DNA of 64,000 nucleotides, from NCBI RefSeq assembly GCF_002994745.2, contig NC_037092.1, positions 73,814,324 to 73,878,323 of the forward strand. The letters are read 5' to 3'. The position numbers were made by a program, and so were the translations under genes. Each line of letters begins with the position of its first letter. The first letter of the stretch is position 1. The notes beneath the pieces were generated by a model. That model saw only the letters and a list, made by a program, of their open reading frames with translations. It searched no databases and was not told the origin of the DNA. Below are positions 33,627-47,235 of this stretch, one piece after another. The stretch is from Rosa chinensis. Its lineage: Eukaryota; Streptophyta; Magnoliopsida; Rosales; Rosaceae.

Positions 33627-34645
33627 CTTTTTTTTAGAATAAGAAATTTTTATTGAAAATAATCAATATTACATAACATGGGAATGACCGGTGGTGGACA
33701 TGAACTCCCCACTCTCCTCCCTAAAACCTAAACCAGTTATGGGTCCGTCATCATGAATGACCTCCATGAGCCGAAATGGCCCAACCCCTAACCACCTATA
33801 TCGCCCAACCTCTCGGGCTACAGAAACTCCCTAGAATCTCGATACCACCTCATAGACAACCGCCAGAAAAACCAACTTCCTCTTTCACACCGTGTCCCAA
33901 AAATACCAGACCACACGCAAGGATCGCTCGTTAGCACATTGACCATAAGATAAAACCAAAAATAATCCAATTTGTCCCCAGGAAAGACACCACATCCATA
34001 GCACCTCAAATTGACCCAACCCTAGCTCAAAAGAGTAGGGACATACCAATGACCAAAAAAACCTAACCAGAAACAAGCCTCTAAATAAAATAAAAAGGGA
34101 GCCGCCGTACTCCTCTTCCCTTTCCCCAGATGTGCCGCTGGCAAACCACCACCGCAACTCTATCCCTTCAAGCTCACCTAGCCGAAGATGCCCAATCCTA
34201 GCAACAAGCCATCCCTATGCCCTGCCAGCATCTGAGATCGTCAACTTGAGAGCTCGAATCCTCCACTGTAGGCTCTGCCTAGCGACCCAGAACAAAGAAG
34301 AACCCAGCACCATACGATCCATGGCATGCCGCCACCATGATCTGGCCTCTGGCCATCTGCTCCATGTCTACGCTGCCGTCGAACGCCCATCAACCATCAT
34401 CCACACCAGCGCCATTGTCTGAGAAGAGCGAAGAATTATACCTAGCCCAGATCGACGAAACGAAGACAAAGATAGAAGCCCTAAGACCCCAAGAACCCGT
34501 CCGGCAACACCCACCATTAGTCGATGAGGGGAGGAGCCATGCTCGACGCGGAGGCGCCACCGGACAGGTTGCAAACTCCCTGGTGCTTTCCCTAAAGTTT
34601 AGGTTTCTCTCCTGATATATCGGAAGGAATAAGAGATTTTTTTCC
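33627..34645 (-). mobile_element. poly(A) retroposon (non-LTR type), minus strand
   Basis: A 1019-bp insertion is flanked by the 12-bp direct repeat TAGAAGTTAAAC (33615-33626 and 34646-34657). On the minus strand it ends with an AATAAAAA signal and a poly(A) tail (T run at 33628-33635). This is the pattern of target-primed reverse transcription. I recognise no RT or endonuclease motif in its frames, so it is a 5'-truncated LINE or a retroposed transcript of unknown parent. It is distinctly GC-richer than its surroundings. Confidence 0.75.
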
Positions 34646-34657
34646 TAGAAGTTAAAC

Positions 34658-35888
34658 TTGTTTGACAAGTAGCATTCATAATTCTGTTACTAGCACTTCT
34701 ATAGTCGAATATTGTTCACACCCACACACAAAAAAAGGAAAAATGTAATTACCAAGGAACAAAAATAAACTTATCAAATGATCAACATAATTTGATATGT
34801 TTATTGATCCAATTGTTTACTTGTTACTATTTGGTTACAAAATTCGCAGTAACTAAACAAAAATTCCTTTCTTCGGATGCTTATAGTGCATTTTATTAAA
34901 GGCCCAAGAAAAGTATTTGTCTTTTGACAAAACTAAAATGGCGGCCCATAGCTTCTCTGCCCAATCAAGTGCCACTTTCAGCTTGGCTCCCTTTACCATC
35001 TCTTTGTTTCTACTCATAATCTTCTTTTACAGCACTCTATTTCAGCTTAACTTCCTTTCAAGCTTCAACTCTTGAATTTCATTTGCACTTGGACTACCAG
35101 GTTTGATTTTCACATTCTGTTTTCTCTTTTGAATTTCACTGTAATATTCAGTAGTTGTGATAATTCATGATCCTACATTCCTACTGCTTGAGATTACGAT
35201 ATATCTGGATTTTTTTTTTCGAATCTGTACTCCTTTTGCCCATTGTCAACTAATTTTTGTTATTATTGATTCAACTAATTTCTTAGTTAGCTGCTGTTTC
35301 ATAAAAATTTCGTTGATTCAATGAAATTTTAACTGACAAAAAGGAAAAAATAATGACTAGCAGTATATGATGCACACAAGAAATAATACAGAAATTGATC
35401 AGTTCAGTCCCAGTGGACATCCGAAACAATTGTAACGATATAGTGAATTAGCAAAATCATTGTGTGAGGATGATGCCAATAAATCAAGAAATTGATCAGT
35501 TCAAATTTTAAAGTTCTAGATCTACAATTTAAACCGATTAAATTGATTAGGTGACTGTAGGAATCCACATTGCTGATAAGATAGATGATAAATACATTGC
35601 AAATTAGTATGTAACATGCTGTACAGTTCAAAGGGGTGTGGCATTTGTACCTCGTTGACTGTAGAGAATAATTGGTGCTTGTTTTATGTCGGGATTGATT
35701 GACTGAACTTGTAGGATCATTAGTTTGAGCTAGGCTCATTATCTGCTTAAGATTTGACAATATATCAAACTATGTATGATGCAAATTCAAACTAAGTATT
35801 TATACTCCTTGCATGTTTAAGCAGGGAAGCAACTAATATCGTTGCGGGTAACAGAGCCGTATTTGCTATTTCTTGATTACAATCCAAT
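34658..35888 (+). promoter_or_regulatory. upstream region and 5' untranslated exon of DUF674 C
   Basis: A probable untranslated exon ends at CTACCAG before GTTTGATTTTCACATTC (about 35100), and a downstream acceptor TTTAAGCAG precedes GGAAGCAACTAATATCG (about 35824). The same arrangement occurs upstream of B2 (40909 and 41495). No protein is encoded. The region between is intron-like AT-rich DNA. Confidence 0.45.
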
Positions 35889-37712
35889 ATGGCTGATGAA
35901 TATGAGGACAGTACTACTGTCAGCTTGAAGGCCTTGCTGCACAAGGGAAGCAACAAAGTTATTTTCGTAGTGTGGTAATGATTTTCTTGATGTTCTCTTC
36001 AGTTTCTTGACTTTCCCAATGGGAACAATCAGCTTGGCAGTAATCACTCAGTAGAATCAGTACCAATGCAAATAGGGTGCAGGAAAAATTTGTATGCAAG
36101 TATTGAGAATATTGATGTTCAACAGTTTCACAATGAGGTGTGTCGAGACAAATTATTAAGTCCTCGTAATGCAGCTGAATCTCATTGCAAGGACCTCAAA
36201 TTGAAAATTGACATAGGTGAGTCCACACAGTACTTTCTGTGCCCAGATTGGAATTGCTTAGGTGTCTCCAAAGATGAATTACAATTCAGTCGATTCAGAT
36301 GTAATTTATTAAGCATGTATAAAGGCACTCGTTGTGATAACTGTAGAAAAAGCATGGATAGGGAGTATCACCTTTCCTGTTCATCCTCCCCTGCTGATCA
36401 AGATAACGGCAACTTTGTAAAGGGATTAGCCGGACTCAATAGTTACTAGTGTTGCCCCCATTAAGCGGTACAAGCTTTTCTTTCTTTACCAAGCTTGGAG
36501 TCACGGACGGAGACATTACTGAAGAGATATTTAATATAGGTGTTAGTGAGGTAACTCAATGTTGTCTGCCAATTTTATTTTTTTTGTTAGAACTGTCACT
36601 GTGTTGCATTGCTGTTCATTTATATCTTTTTCCAGGTTTTGAATTTGCTCATCTGCTCATCTGTGTCAAAGACACCATTGACTGAAACTCTAAAGCATCA
36701 ACCAGAACCAATTTTAGCACTGAAATAGTTGATCAAGGAACATGTATTGAACCTCAAATGGCAGGGGAGACGGAGATTGAGGAAGAAGAAGAGATTTCAG
36801 TGAAGCCTATGGTTAGTACACCAAGGAAGATGGTTCATTATGCAGAAGCATGGGAATATTTTCTTAATTTACCCTTCAGTTTCCTGACTCCTCCACGTGG
36901 ATTCACATCAAAACAGAGGCAAGGCTCTTCTTCAAAAGAAACCATTGTGGAAGAAGAAATGATTTCTGTGAAGCTTAAGGTCAGCAAATCAAGGAAGATG
37001 GTTTGTTTTGCAGAAGCAGGGGAAGATTTTGTCAATTTACTCTTCAGTTTCCTGACTATTCCACTCGGATTCATATTAAAACAGATGCAGGATTATTCTT
37101 GGAAAGGATGTATTGATCAGTTGTACAAGAGTGTCCAAGATCTGGATGATGAGCAATACTTGAAGTCAAATGATCACAAGAATATTCTACTGAGTCCCAA
37201 AATTTTTCCTTGTTTTTCCTGCAAGAACCATATTTTTGGAATTCAGGAGGGCAAGGCCTCATATTACTACGCTTATTGTCGTCCTAACAGTGTAGAGGAT
37301 ATGTTGCTTACTGAAAAAACCCTCATCCGTTTTCAGGTATTGTTTACATTCCATCTCAACTTGGTGAATAATATAAGTTCTCAAGGATTTTTGAAAGGAC
37401 CGACCATGTTCACAGTAACCAACAAGCTGATTGTAAGGCCTATATCTCCCATTTCGGCTTTTCCATTTTGAATGAATTGAAGGCACCTTTGGATGACATA
37501 AAGGAGGAAATAGTACAAGTTGGCAAGGTGGAGGTGAGTTATTGTTTGTAATGATTTTCAAAGAACTTGAATTAACACAATCGTTGGTCGATCTTAAAAT
37601 TGTCTCTTCTGTTGTTTGCTCGTTGTAGGTTTTGCGTCTACTGGTGGCATCTATTGCTGGGGATTCTGCTTTAACTGATGTGTTTATAAGGCAGCCCAAG
37701 AAAGAACAGTAA
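35889..37712 (+). pseudogene. DUF674 family, copy C (decayed)
   Basis: The full gene layout is present: start ATG 35889, exon 1 to about 36550, exon 2 from 36636, exon 3 ending TAA at 37710-37712. The frame is broken repeatedly. A 2-bp loss at about 35971 gives VIFVVW then stop, a second shift lies near 36044, another near 36440, a stop at about 36728 follows the LALK stretch, and another shift at about 37455 breaks the RPISP block. Zinc-ribbon-like cysteines remain (FLCPDWNC and RCDNCRKSMDRE). Exon 2 holds a 168-bp internal tandem duplication of the second module. It lies directly upstream of the antisense LHCB pseudogene. Function of intact relatives is unknown. Confidence 0.88.
36783..37120 (+). 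repeat. 168-bp in-frame tandem duplication within copy C exon 2
   Basis: The block beginning EEEEISVKPMVSTPRKMV recurs 168 bp (56 codons) later as EEEMISVKLKVSKSRKMV, each followed by a YAEAW/FAEAG and FSFLT-P-G segment. The first copy has diverged more at conserved residues (PPRGFTSKQR against IPLGFILKQM). No other copy in the window has it. Confidence 0.85.
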
Positions 37713-38041
37713 AGAGATTTTCGTTATCTGAATAAACAAGGATGATGCTTAGGTTTCTACAAACCAGAATTTCGAGATGAATATGTAGTGTGCTTTGCAT
37801 TTTCTTATGTTCTTTGAGCTATGGCCTCCATTGAAGGTTGCCTTTTGGTTACTTGTAGCCTAAGCCTAGTGCTTCACTTTGGCTATTGTGGAGGGGGAAC
37901 AGGTTTGTCAATATGCTAAATTTGTAATGGACGCTTTCTATAGCTTAGCCAAGTATACATCTACATAAACACATTATAAAGCATCAATCTCCATTAATAT
38001 CACAACAAATTGTACAACTTGTCTCTCTGAAGTTCTCAACC
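37713..38041. other. spacer between C and the LHCB pseudogene
   Basis: It holds the 3' untranslated sequence of copy C and the converging 3' end of the antisense LHCB copy. Parts are shared with 28914-29127. No gene was seen. Confidence 0.5.
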
Positions 38042-39570
<1,529 letters not shown>

Positions 39571-40200
39571 TCGAGAGATGCTGAAATTGTAGTGAGTGTT
39601 TTTGTGTAATAGACAAGTGCTCATTTCCAGCCAATAGAATTTGAACTTAGTACTCTGTGCAATATGAGAAGACTCGCTTGCTTCATTTCCAGTCGGCTTC
39701 ATATGCTCCACTAGTCTCCATTTGAGAAAAAAATGAAACTGTAATGAGTGTTTTTATCTAATAGATAATGCTGAAGGCTTCTTGTTTCTGTTTTGGAAAA
39801 TGTTGGTAGGTATATAATATATATAGAGGTTTGGTAAAGGGGTCATTACCTTTCCCAGATCTTCATCTATTTTCTCATTGGTGAAAATGAAATCTAAAGA
39901 TTTCTCATTACATCTCCTCCCTTAACCTCATTATATCCATGCCAGTTGGATTAGCATGTTCACTAGATAATGAGTTTTGGGTTTTATATGCTTTCATTTC
40001 CAGCCAATACTGCTCTCTGCAATATGAGAGGACTGACTTGCTTCATTTCCAGTTGGCTTCATATGCTCCACTAGTTCTCCTTCAATGACAGGAAAAAGAA
40101 AAGGGAGAGAAAAATATAAATCAGTTGTTGAATCATCTTGGATATTTTACTTGCCTTTATATCTTAGGCTCTTAACCAATAAATTTTCCCACTTGATCTT
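39571..40200 (-). promoter_or_regulatory. former LHCB promoter region with internal duplication
   Basis: Upstream sequence of LHCB pseudogene 1 contains two related blocks about 360 bp apart (39659-39719 and 40018-40080, both with CTTCATTTCCAGT and GGCTTCATATGCTCCACTAG), each near a CCAAT motif. Part of it (39770-39930) is shared with 49930-50090 beside pseudogene 2. Whether it still drives transcription is unknown. Confidence 0.45.
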
Positions 40201-40510
40201 TGGTTGAGAATTTGAAAAAAAAAAAGAAAGAAAAAAAAAGACTAGGATATGCTACTAATCCAACAAAGCGAAGGGTCATTACTCCATTGAGTGATTCCAT
40301 TCTATATCTGCAGCGTAAATTCAATGGCCCAACTACAACTTTTTGTATTTGTACTTTTGTAGTTTGGACTTTGGGCCAAGCTTTTGAATCCAGCTCAATA
40401 CCTGTTTCGATTATCTACTAACTACCTTATTACTCTCACTTAAGTTACCCTAACCCAAACAATAACCAGAGTCCTAGGTTTTCAGAGAAATCAGAATCTA
40501 CAATGCTGCT

Positions 40511-40627
40511 AAGGGTGGGGTGGCTACGACCTGTTGGGAAGTTATAATTCGAACATTGTAAAGGTTATGGGTTCAATTCTCACAGGCTAAGGGTTTTATT
40601 TTTTTACTTTTTTTTTAAGGAAAAAAA
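40511..40627 (+). mobile_element. SINE with 16-bp target duplication
   Basis: A 117-bp insertion flanked by AATCTACAATGCTGCT (40495-40510) and AATCTACAATGCCGCT (40628-40643), one mismatch. It contains a box B-like GGTTCAATTC (about 40570) and ends in a T-rich/A-rich tail. The box A region is weak. Paralogous spacers near 25815 and 61530 lack it. Confidence 0.75.
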
Positions 40628-41640
40628 AATCTACAATGCCGCTAGTTTCTTGTTCGTTAAGTAGTTGCGTTTCTTGTACGTTAAGTAGTTGCTTTTTTTT
40701 TTTCCAGACCATAGAAAAAGTAGTTGCTTTTTTGTAGACCCGAAAAGAAAAAGCACTTCTTCCCTTTTGAAAGCCTAAAATGGTGCCCCATGACAAGGAT
40801 GATGGACCTTTCCAGACTCATGGTCTTGTTATTCTTCTTCTTCTTCAACTTGTATTGCTATCAGCTGAACCTCTCATCATTTCTTGGGAAATTTCATCCA
40901 AAAAAGGTTTGATCTTCACATTCCAGTCTTCTTTTTTTGAAATGTCATTGTGATTTAAAGATGTTCGCCCTGTTTGAATTGCTGTTTGATATCCCAGTAT
41001 CTGGAGTTAAATTGTTACTCATTGTGATCAAGAAATCATGTTGTTTAGTTTTCTCATGGCTTATCAACAGAAGGAGAATGGTAGTGTAGAAGCTATATGG
41101 AAAAGAACCGCTTGGTAATGCAACTATGTTTTATTTATCATTGGACAAAAATTCGTGTGTAGCTTCATGATCAGATTCTCCTGAGCATGTAACTACCTGA
41201 ATTTCCTTACGAAATGAAATTCTTTTTATTTATTGGCATAGCATTTGATTGTCAATCCCCTTGAGCTAGAATACGATTAGGAAAGAGTGGTCATGGTAGT
41301 TGATCAAAAGCAATACTGTTTTGTATGTTGATACTGAAATTACTGTTATTAATCTCCATATTGATTCAGGATCACGCGCGGTGTAATATTAGGCAAGCTC
41401 TGCCTATTTTATGAACACTTAATTCTGCATACTCTATCCCTCTTTTGTGGTGGTTGTTCTGTGTTTACATGCTCCTTGGTTTTGTGTTTAAGCAGGGCAG
41501 CAACTTAACATCGATCCAAGTGGAGTTAAGAGGCCTTGGTTCCCAGAAGTTTCCATTCGACCATTATATTGTCCAGTTTGCGTACTGAATTTGCACAAAG
41601 AGCAGATAACAAAGGCCGAACTTTTACCTGTGTAACATCC
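40628..41640 (+). promoter_or_regulatory. upstream region and 5' untranslated exon of DUF674 B2
   Basis: A probable untranslated exon ends at about 40909 (CCAAAAAAG then GTTTGATC), with an acceptor TTTAAGCAG at about 41497 before GGCAGCAACTTAAC. This matches the layout upstream of C. No coding gene. Confidence 0.45.
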
Positions 41641-43393
41641 ATGGCTAATAAATCCATGAATAGTATTAGCTTCAAGGCCTTGGTGGACAAAGGGAGCAAC
41701 AAAGTTATCTTCATAGAAACTGATAATGATTTTGTTGATGTTCTCTTCAGTTTCTTGACAATACCAATGGGAACAATCATCAGACTTGCCCGTAAACATT
41801 CATTACCAGTGGAAACAGGTTGCATGAACAATTTGTATACTAGTGTTGAAAATATTGATGCACGTATTTTCCAGACTGGAGCATGTAAAGACATGTTGCT
41901 GTGTCCCCGCAGTGGGGCTGAACTTCATTGTAAGAATCTCCAATTGAAAATTAACAATGGTGAGCCCACGCGGTACTTTTTGTGCTCTGATTGCACCTAC
42001 AGATACAGTTTCTTTAGTCATTACAAAGATGTTCTTTGTGAGTGTGGAAAACCCATGGATAAGGAGATACCTCTTTCAGTGGGAAAGTTGAAGAAATCCT
42101 CTTCTGCAGATGGTGGAGTGTTTTGTAAAGGACTAACCAGATTTATAATTACTGATGATCTAGAAGTAATGCCACCATCAAGTTCGGTGATCTGTTCTTT
42201 ATTTACTAAGCTTAAAGTCATGGATGCTAGTACTACTGAGGAGCTGGCTTTCAATGTACGAGTTGGTGAGGTAATAGAATTGTTTGACTTGTTATGCTCT
42301 TTTTTTTTTTGTTGGTACAAATTTTCTCATCCTATCTCTTATTTCCAGGTTTTGGAAATGCTTGTATGCTCATTAGTATCAAAGATGCCTTTGTCAGAAA
42401 CTCTTCTGAAGTTTAAATCGCAACCAAACTTGAGCAATGAATATCCAAATCAAGGAATATGTATTGAACCTCAAACAGTAGGAGGCTGTATGAATGAGGA
42501 AGGCACCATTTCTGTGAAGCTTATTATTTGCAAATCTCAGAAGATTGTTTGTTATGCAGAAGCAGGGGAGGATTTTGTCAATTTACTTTTCAGTTTCCTG
42601 ACCATTCCACTTGGGTTTATGATAAGACAGATCCACGATAGGTCGTCCTCTTTGGAAGGAAGCATTGAGCAGCTGTACAAGAGTGTCCAGGATCTTGATA
42701 ATGAATTCTTCAAATCAAATTACCAGAAGGAAATTTTACTCAATCCGAAGCTTTACCCTGGTTTTTTCTATGGGAACCGTCTTTTAGGAATTGAGTATGG
42801 CCTGGAGACCTCGAATTATTATGCAAGCTACTGGAAAGATAGTTCCTATACTGAAGTGGTGACTACTGATAAAGCCTTTGTTCCTTCCGGTTCTTATATC
42901 CCACTTAAACTCAGGTATTGCAAGACTCAAGATGACGCTGTATGTGATCAAGGATTTTTGAATGGACCGACGATGTTCACAATTACTGACAATCTGATCA
43001 TAAGGCCCATATCTCCTCTATTTGGCCTTTCTGTTTTAAACAAAATGAAGGTACCATTCACTGATATTGAGGAGCAAATTGTGCAGGTTGGAAAGGAGGA
43101 GGTCAGTTGTTGCTTATATTTTCTATTTGTCATTTCAATATAAGCATCATACTGCACCCAACTCATTTTCTTTGCTACTGCAACATCAAATGACTACATT
43201 TTACCTTCTGCATTTCTATTTTGAAACTTCAGGTATTCCTACTTAGCAAGACTGGGTGTTATATCTAATACTGTAATTGTTGTTTTCTGTTGTGCTATTA
43301 CTTCTGCAGGCTTCTCGCCTTTTGGTAACATCTTTTCTTTGTGACTCTTCTCTCACGAGCGTCTTCCTTAGGCAGCCAAAGACCGAACAGTGA
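41641..43393 (+). CDS. DUF674 family protein, copy B2 (intact)
   Basis: Three exons: 41641-42270, 42349-43101 and 43310-43393, phase 0 throughout, 488 residues. Family Pfam PF05056, unknown function. Module 1 spans about residues 8-45 (ISFKALVDKGSNKVIF, DFVDVLFSFLTIPMG); module 2 lies in exon 2 (ISVKLIICKSQKIVCY, DFVNLLFSFLTIPLG). Between them C115-x2-C118 and C133-x-C135 form a zinc-ribbon-like set. The start ATG at 41641 aligns with A1 and A2; an ATG at 41536 is in frame but lies in what is leader elsewhere. Intron 1 is 78 nt with no in-frame stop, so retention would add 26 residues. Donor 2 is GTCAGT. A partial second exon 3 lies just downstream. Confidence 0.88.
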
Positions 43394-43402
43394 CCAAAGC
43401 AG

Positions 43403-43467
43403 GTTTTTCTCCTTTCGGCAACATCTCTTCTTTGTGACTTCCTAGGCAGCCAAAGAACAAACAATGA
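43403..43467 (+). pseudogene. partial duplicate of exon 3 after B2
   Basis: Starting after an AGCAGG acceptor-like site, the segment repeats parts of exon 3 (TTTCTCCTTTCGG, CATCTCTTCTTTGTGACTTC, GGCAGCCAAAGAACAAACAATGA) with an internal deletion. It lies ten bases beyond the B2 stop. A fuller version follows B3 at 60157. Confidence 0.8.
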
Positions 43468-44925
43468 CCAAAGTTCAGTTATCTAATCTAAGAGTCGGAT
43501 GATGCTTTTGATATTGGAACTCATCAATTGTCATTTGCATAAAGTACCAGTTATATATACTGGAAATCATGTGCTTCACAATACCAATGACTGCGATTGT
43601 GTCATTGTGTACACATGTAAGCAAGTCTTCCTTTTATAATGTTGTGCAGTATTTAAAATTTTGTGCCAGAATACTAAGTGCAATGTATTTTTAAGTTTGA
43701 CCTTTAAACCTACGAGATTTGATAAAAGGTATCAGAGTTGATTGTTCAACTGTGTGACTAACTGACTAAGTACAGCGCATGACAAGTGTGGAAGTGCACA
43801 TCAACCTCAAATGCGGATGGGGAAGGATGCATAAATGAATAATCTGCGGTTCATTCTAGTTCAGTGCACGGTTTTCATGCTGATCGATTTGGTTTTTCAT
43901 TTCTATATGTTGGCGGTTTGAACATGCATTTAGCTGGTTTTGATAGAACATTTGCTACTAGATGATGTTCATGTCCTGTGATATTGCATAATGTTAGATG
44001 TTCAAATTTTAGGCTCTCTTTAGCCCTATATACCTGTTAAAATTATTAAATACAGAACAAAGTGACCAGAAATCCATTGCATCTTCACCATCAGTAGCTA
44101 TAATGGATGCAGTAGTCTGAGCCGGAAAATGTACTAAAGAATCTTATAAGTTAATCAGAAATCCAGATCAATCATTTTTACTTTATGAAAATGATAGAAT
44201 TGACCAGCATATTAGGAGGAGGTTTCCTTTTAATTCTAAAAGACAGGACTTCCATTTCCACTGATTAGGTCCCTACACCATGGAATTAGGCCAAGGAGGA
44301 ATCCACAAAGGACAAAATATATAGAATCATGCACAACTGATGGAGAAAATTAAAGAGGATTTCTTGCCTTTCCTATGTCCTTAACTGGCTGCAAGTTTTA
44401 TATTTTATTTCTTTACTTCAAATCTGAAGGTCACAGCCTCACAGGCTCAGAGCAGGACCATAAGTTTCATCCTAGTTAAGGAATCTCTTTCAAAAAGCAA
44501 GTCCCTTAAGTGGGGGACCAGAACATGCAGTTCTGCCACCCAAGTGGGTCTTGCTTCCATTGATTTACTTTTATTACTTTCGGCTGACCCTGTCCTCTCT
44601 TGAAGTAGTCCTGTGTTTTCCGTACCATTGTACGTATAACATTAGCATTCTTGGAGGTTCAAAGCTCAGCCGTACTTCGATTATCTACTAACTATATGAT
44701 TTCATTTATTTTCGTCAATTTGTTCTACTTGTAGACGGGAATTGTAATGTGCTTTGATCACCAAACCCAAACAATAATCAGTCCTATATTTTAAGAAAAA
44801 ATCATAAATCAATAATGCCAGAAATTTCTTCTTCGTTAAGCAGTTTCCGTTTCGCACTCAAAAAAGAAAAAGCACTTCTCTTTTGAAAAGCTTAAATGGT
44901 GTGCCATGACAGCCCATTAAATGGT
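43468..44925. other. duplicated spacer downstream of B2
   Basis: Paralogous to 16662-18448 and 60239-61650, running as far as the first bases of the region upstream of type A genes (AAAAGCTTAAATGGTGTGCCATGACA, ending about 44912). It then switches to sequence like that downstream of type C (about 44925-45000). No gene. Confidence 0.7.
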
Positions 44926-47235
44926 GAATTTAAGTCAAACGTTATCTGATGGTGAATTTAAAATGAATTTAAGCCAAACGTCACCACCAAGTATTCATAT
45001 ACACGAGAAATTGTACCCGCGCTTTGCTGCGGAATTTGTGCTTGCAAAAAAAGGAGATCTATGAAATACAAAAGGGAAATTACTGCATTCTACTGAAATA
45101 GCGAAATTTCATACAATTTAGACTTTATTTGCTATTGAAGCTGGTTCAAAAATGCTAGTTGTACAAAAAGATTAGTTGCTCCTTTACAAAAGTATATCCA
45201 AAGAGCTAGTTAGTGTAGTAAAATTTGCTGCTGGAGTAGGTTTAAAAAAGTGACTGCTCCAATTGTAGTTGAACAAACGGGGTAATTGTTCCAGTTGCAG
45301 CTGCACAAAATGTTGGAGCTGGTTCAAAACTGGCTACTTCAGTTATAGCCGTGCAAAACAGTTACTTCACGTTCTATATCAAAATCAACCAGAAAATAGG
45401 AAAAAGCGCATACTTGAATAAGAATAAGTGATTGAGATGGTGCAAAGCAGCAAAAAAAAGGAACAACAGCAAAAGGAGTGAGATCTACACTCCTTCGCAT
45501 GAAATCTACAAAAGCCAAACAAAACAACAATGAAATCCTGAAATAAATCGTTAAGTCACCTACTTCAAAAGAAAAAAGAGTTTTGTTTTGGCAACAGAAA
45601 AAGGAATCAACTATACCTCAAGAATAAACCGAGCAATAGCAAATTTGAGACTTTAAGCAAAAAACACATTTCTATCTTCATACAGTAACAAATTTAACAA
45701 ACAAAGAGAGTTTGTTTTGGCAACCAAAAAAAAAAAAGTTCTGGGTTTCAATTGTTAGAAAAAAAAAATGAAAAAGAACCAAAGAAGCAATCAGAAAAAT
45801 TTATGCTAAAAATAGATGATCTCTTGTTTATTTTGTAATGAACATAATACAATTAGGATTGAAATATAGGGTCTATGAACAGCTGGCATTAAACTATTTA
45901 TGAAAACCACACTTGGATTAAAATCTCCTTGGTTGTGGAGCACATGATGTATTTTGTATTTTCTCTTTTGTAGACATAAAATTGCACTGCATTTTAATTG
46001 GTAACGTGGATCTTGATCTTGCTTAATAGTGAGTTTAAATGTATCAGTAGATAGAGAGAAAAATATGCTCAGGTGTCAACCATAATGCTAACTGCAAGTT
46101 AACTGAACTTCGAAAGTTCCTATCATGTGTAATCTTATTGTCTAATTTCTTCATAATGTAATCATACTCTCTAAATGGAAATCATATCTAAACAGAGTTC
46201 ATTGATCTTCAGAATGTAATATTATTGTCTAATGGCACTCATATCTAAATGGAAATTATCAATCTCAGAACGTTATCTTCATTTGGTCATATTTGTTTCA
46301 GAAACAGTATAACTAAAAAGGAAAAAGAAAAAAGAACTCATGAATCCAGAATTTTCCACTCAAAATCATAAACATCACCATTTACTAAACAACAAAAAAG
46401 ATCAATGAGATTAAAAATTACATACACCATTTATAAACAAAAACAATGGATGGAAGTCATGAAACAGAAGCCAGCATTCAATGTTTGCTCTTTGCAAGAT
46501 ATACAGAGAGGTTTCATCATAGAAAAGGTCACAATTTTAGTCTAATTAAGGTTATCCGGAATGGCATGGTCCTTAAGGTAACTAATGTCGATTCATCTAT
46601 CCACCCAAACAGAAATAGACTTGTAAAATTAAGTACTATAGCACGCTTTGTAACAAAAGGTTTGACTGGTTGACTGGCAGTTTTGCCAATATATATTTAA
46701 CAACAACTTAACAGGACCAATTCCGGACTTTTGTCTAAATTGTCAAATTTAAATGTCTTGTATGCAGGTATCAGAAGCTTCATTTCACTACTGAGATTTT
46801 TATAAGGTTCATATAGGGATCCCCATTTTGAAATGTATCACTTCCCAATAATACAAAAGGAGAAAGTTAGGAGGAGCCATAAGAGGTAGAGATAGAAGAG
46901 ACTATACCCTGTCCCCGCAAAGAAGGTTAAAGGAAATATGAGCTCCCAATCATTATAGTCATGCTGCAAAAATTAAACCCAATTACCAAACACAGTAGAG
47001 AAAGACTGCAGAAATTTCAGAGAGGCTTGTACTTGGAAATTAATCACATACCAAACAGAAAAGGCATCCTCAGCGCATCACTCAAGTATCCAGTCATCAA
47101 TATTAGGATTCTGAAATACCAAATAGAGACATGGCATATGATAAAATAAAGAAAGACCCGAAAAAACATTCAACACAAATTATCAGAGCTAAAAATAAAT
47201 GTAGTAACTCGTGTCAAACAGAGGAAAAAACACAG

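Noticed and set aside
34132..34615. Small plus-strand proteins near 34.1-34.6 kb
   Set aside because: They lie antisense inside the poly(A) retroposon and reflect its GC-rich composition.
41536..41640. Upstream in-frame ATG extending B2 by 35 residues
   Set aside because: The extension corresponds to untranslated leader in A1, A2 and C, contains no family similarity, and the next ATG at 41641 aligns with the starts of the other copies.
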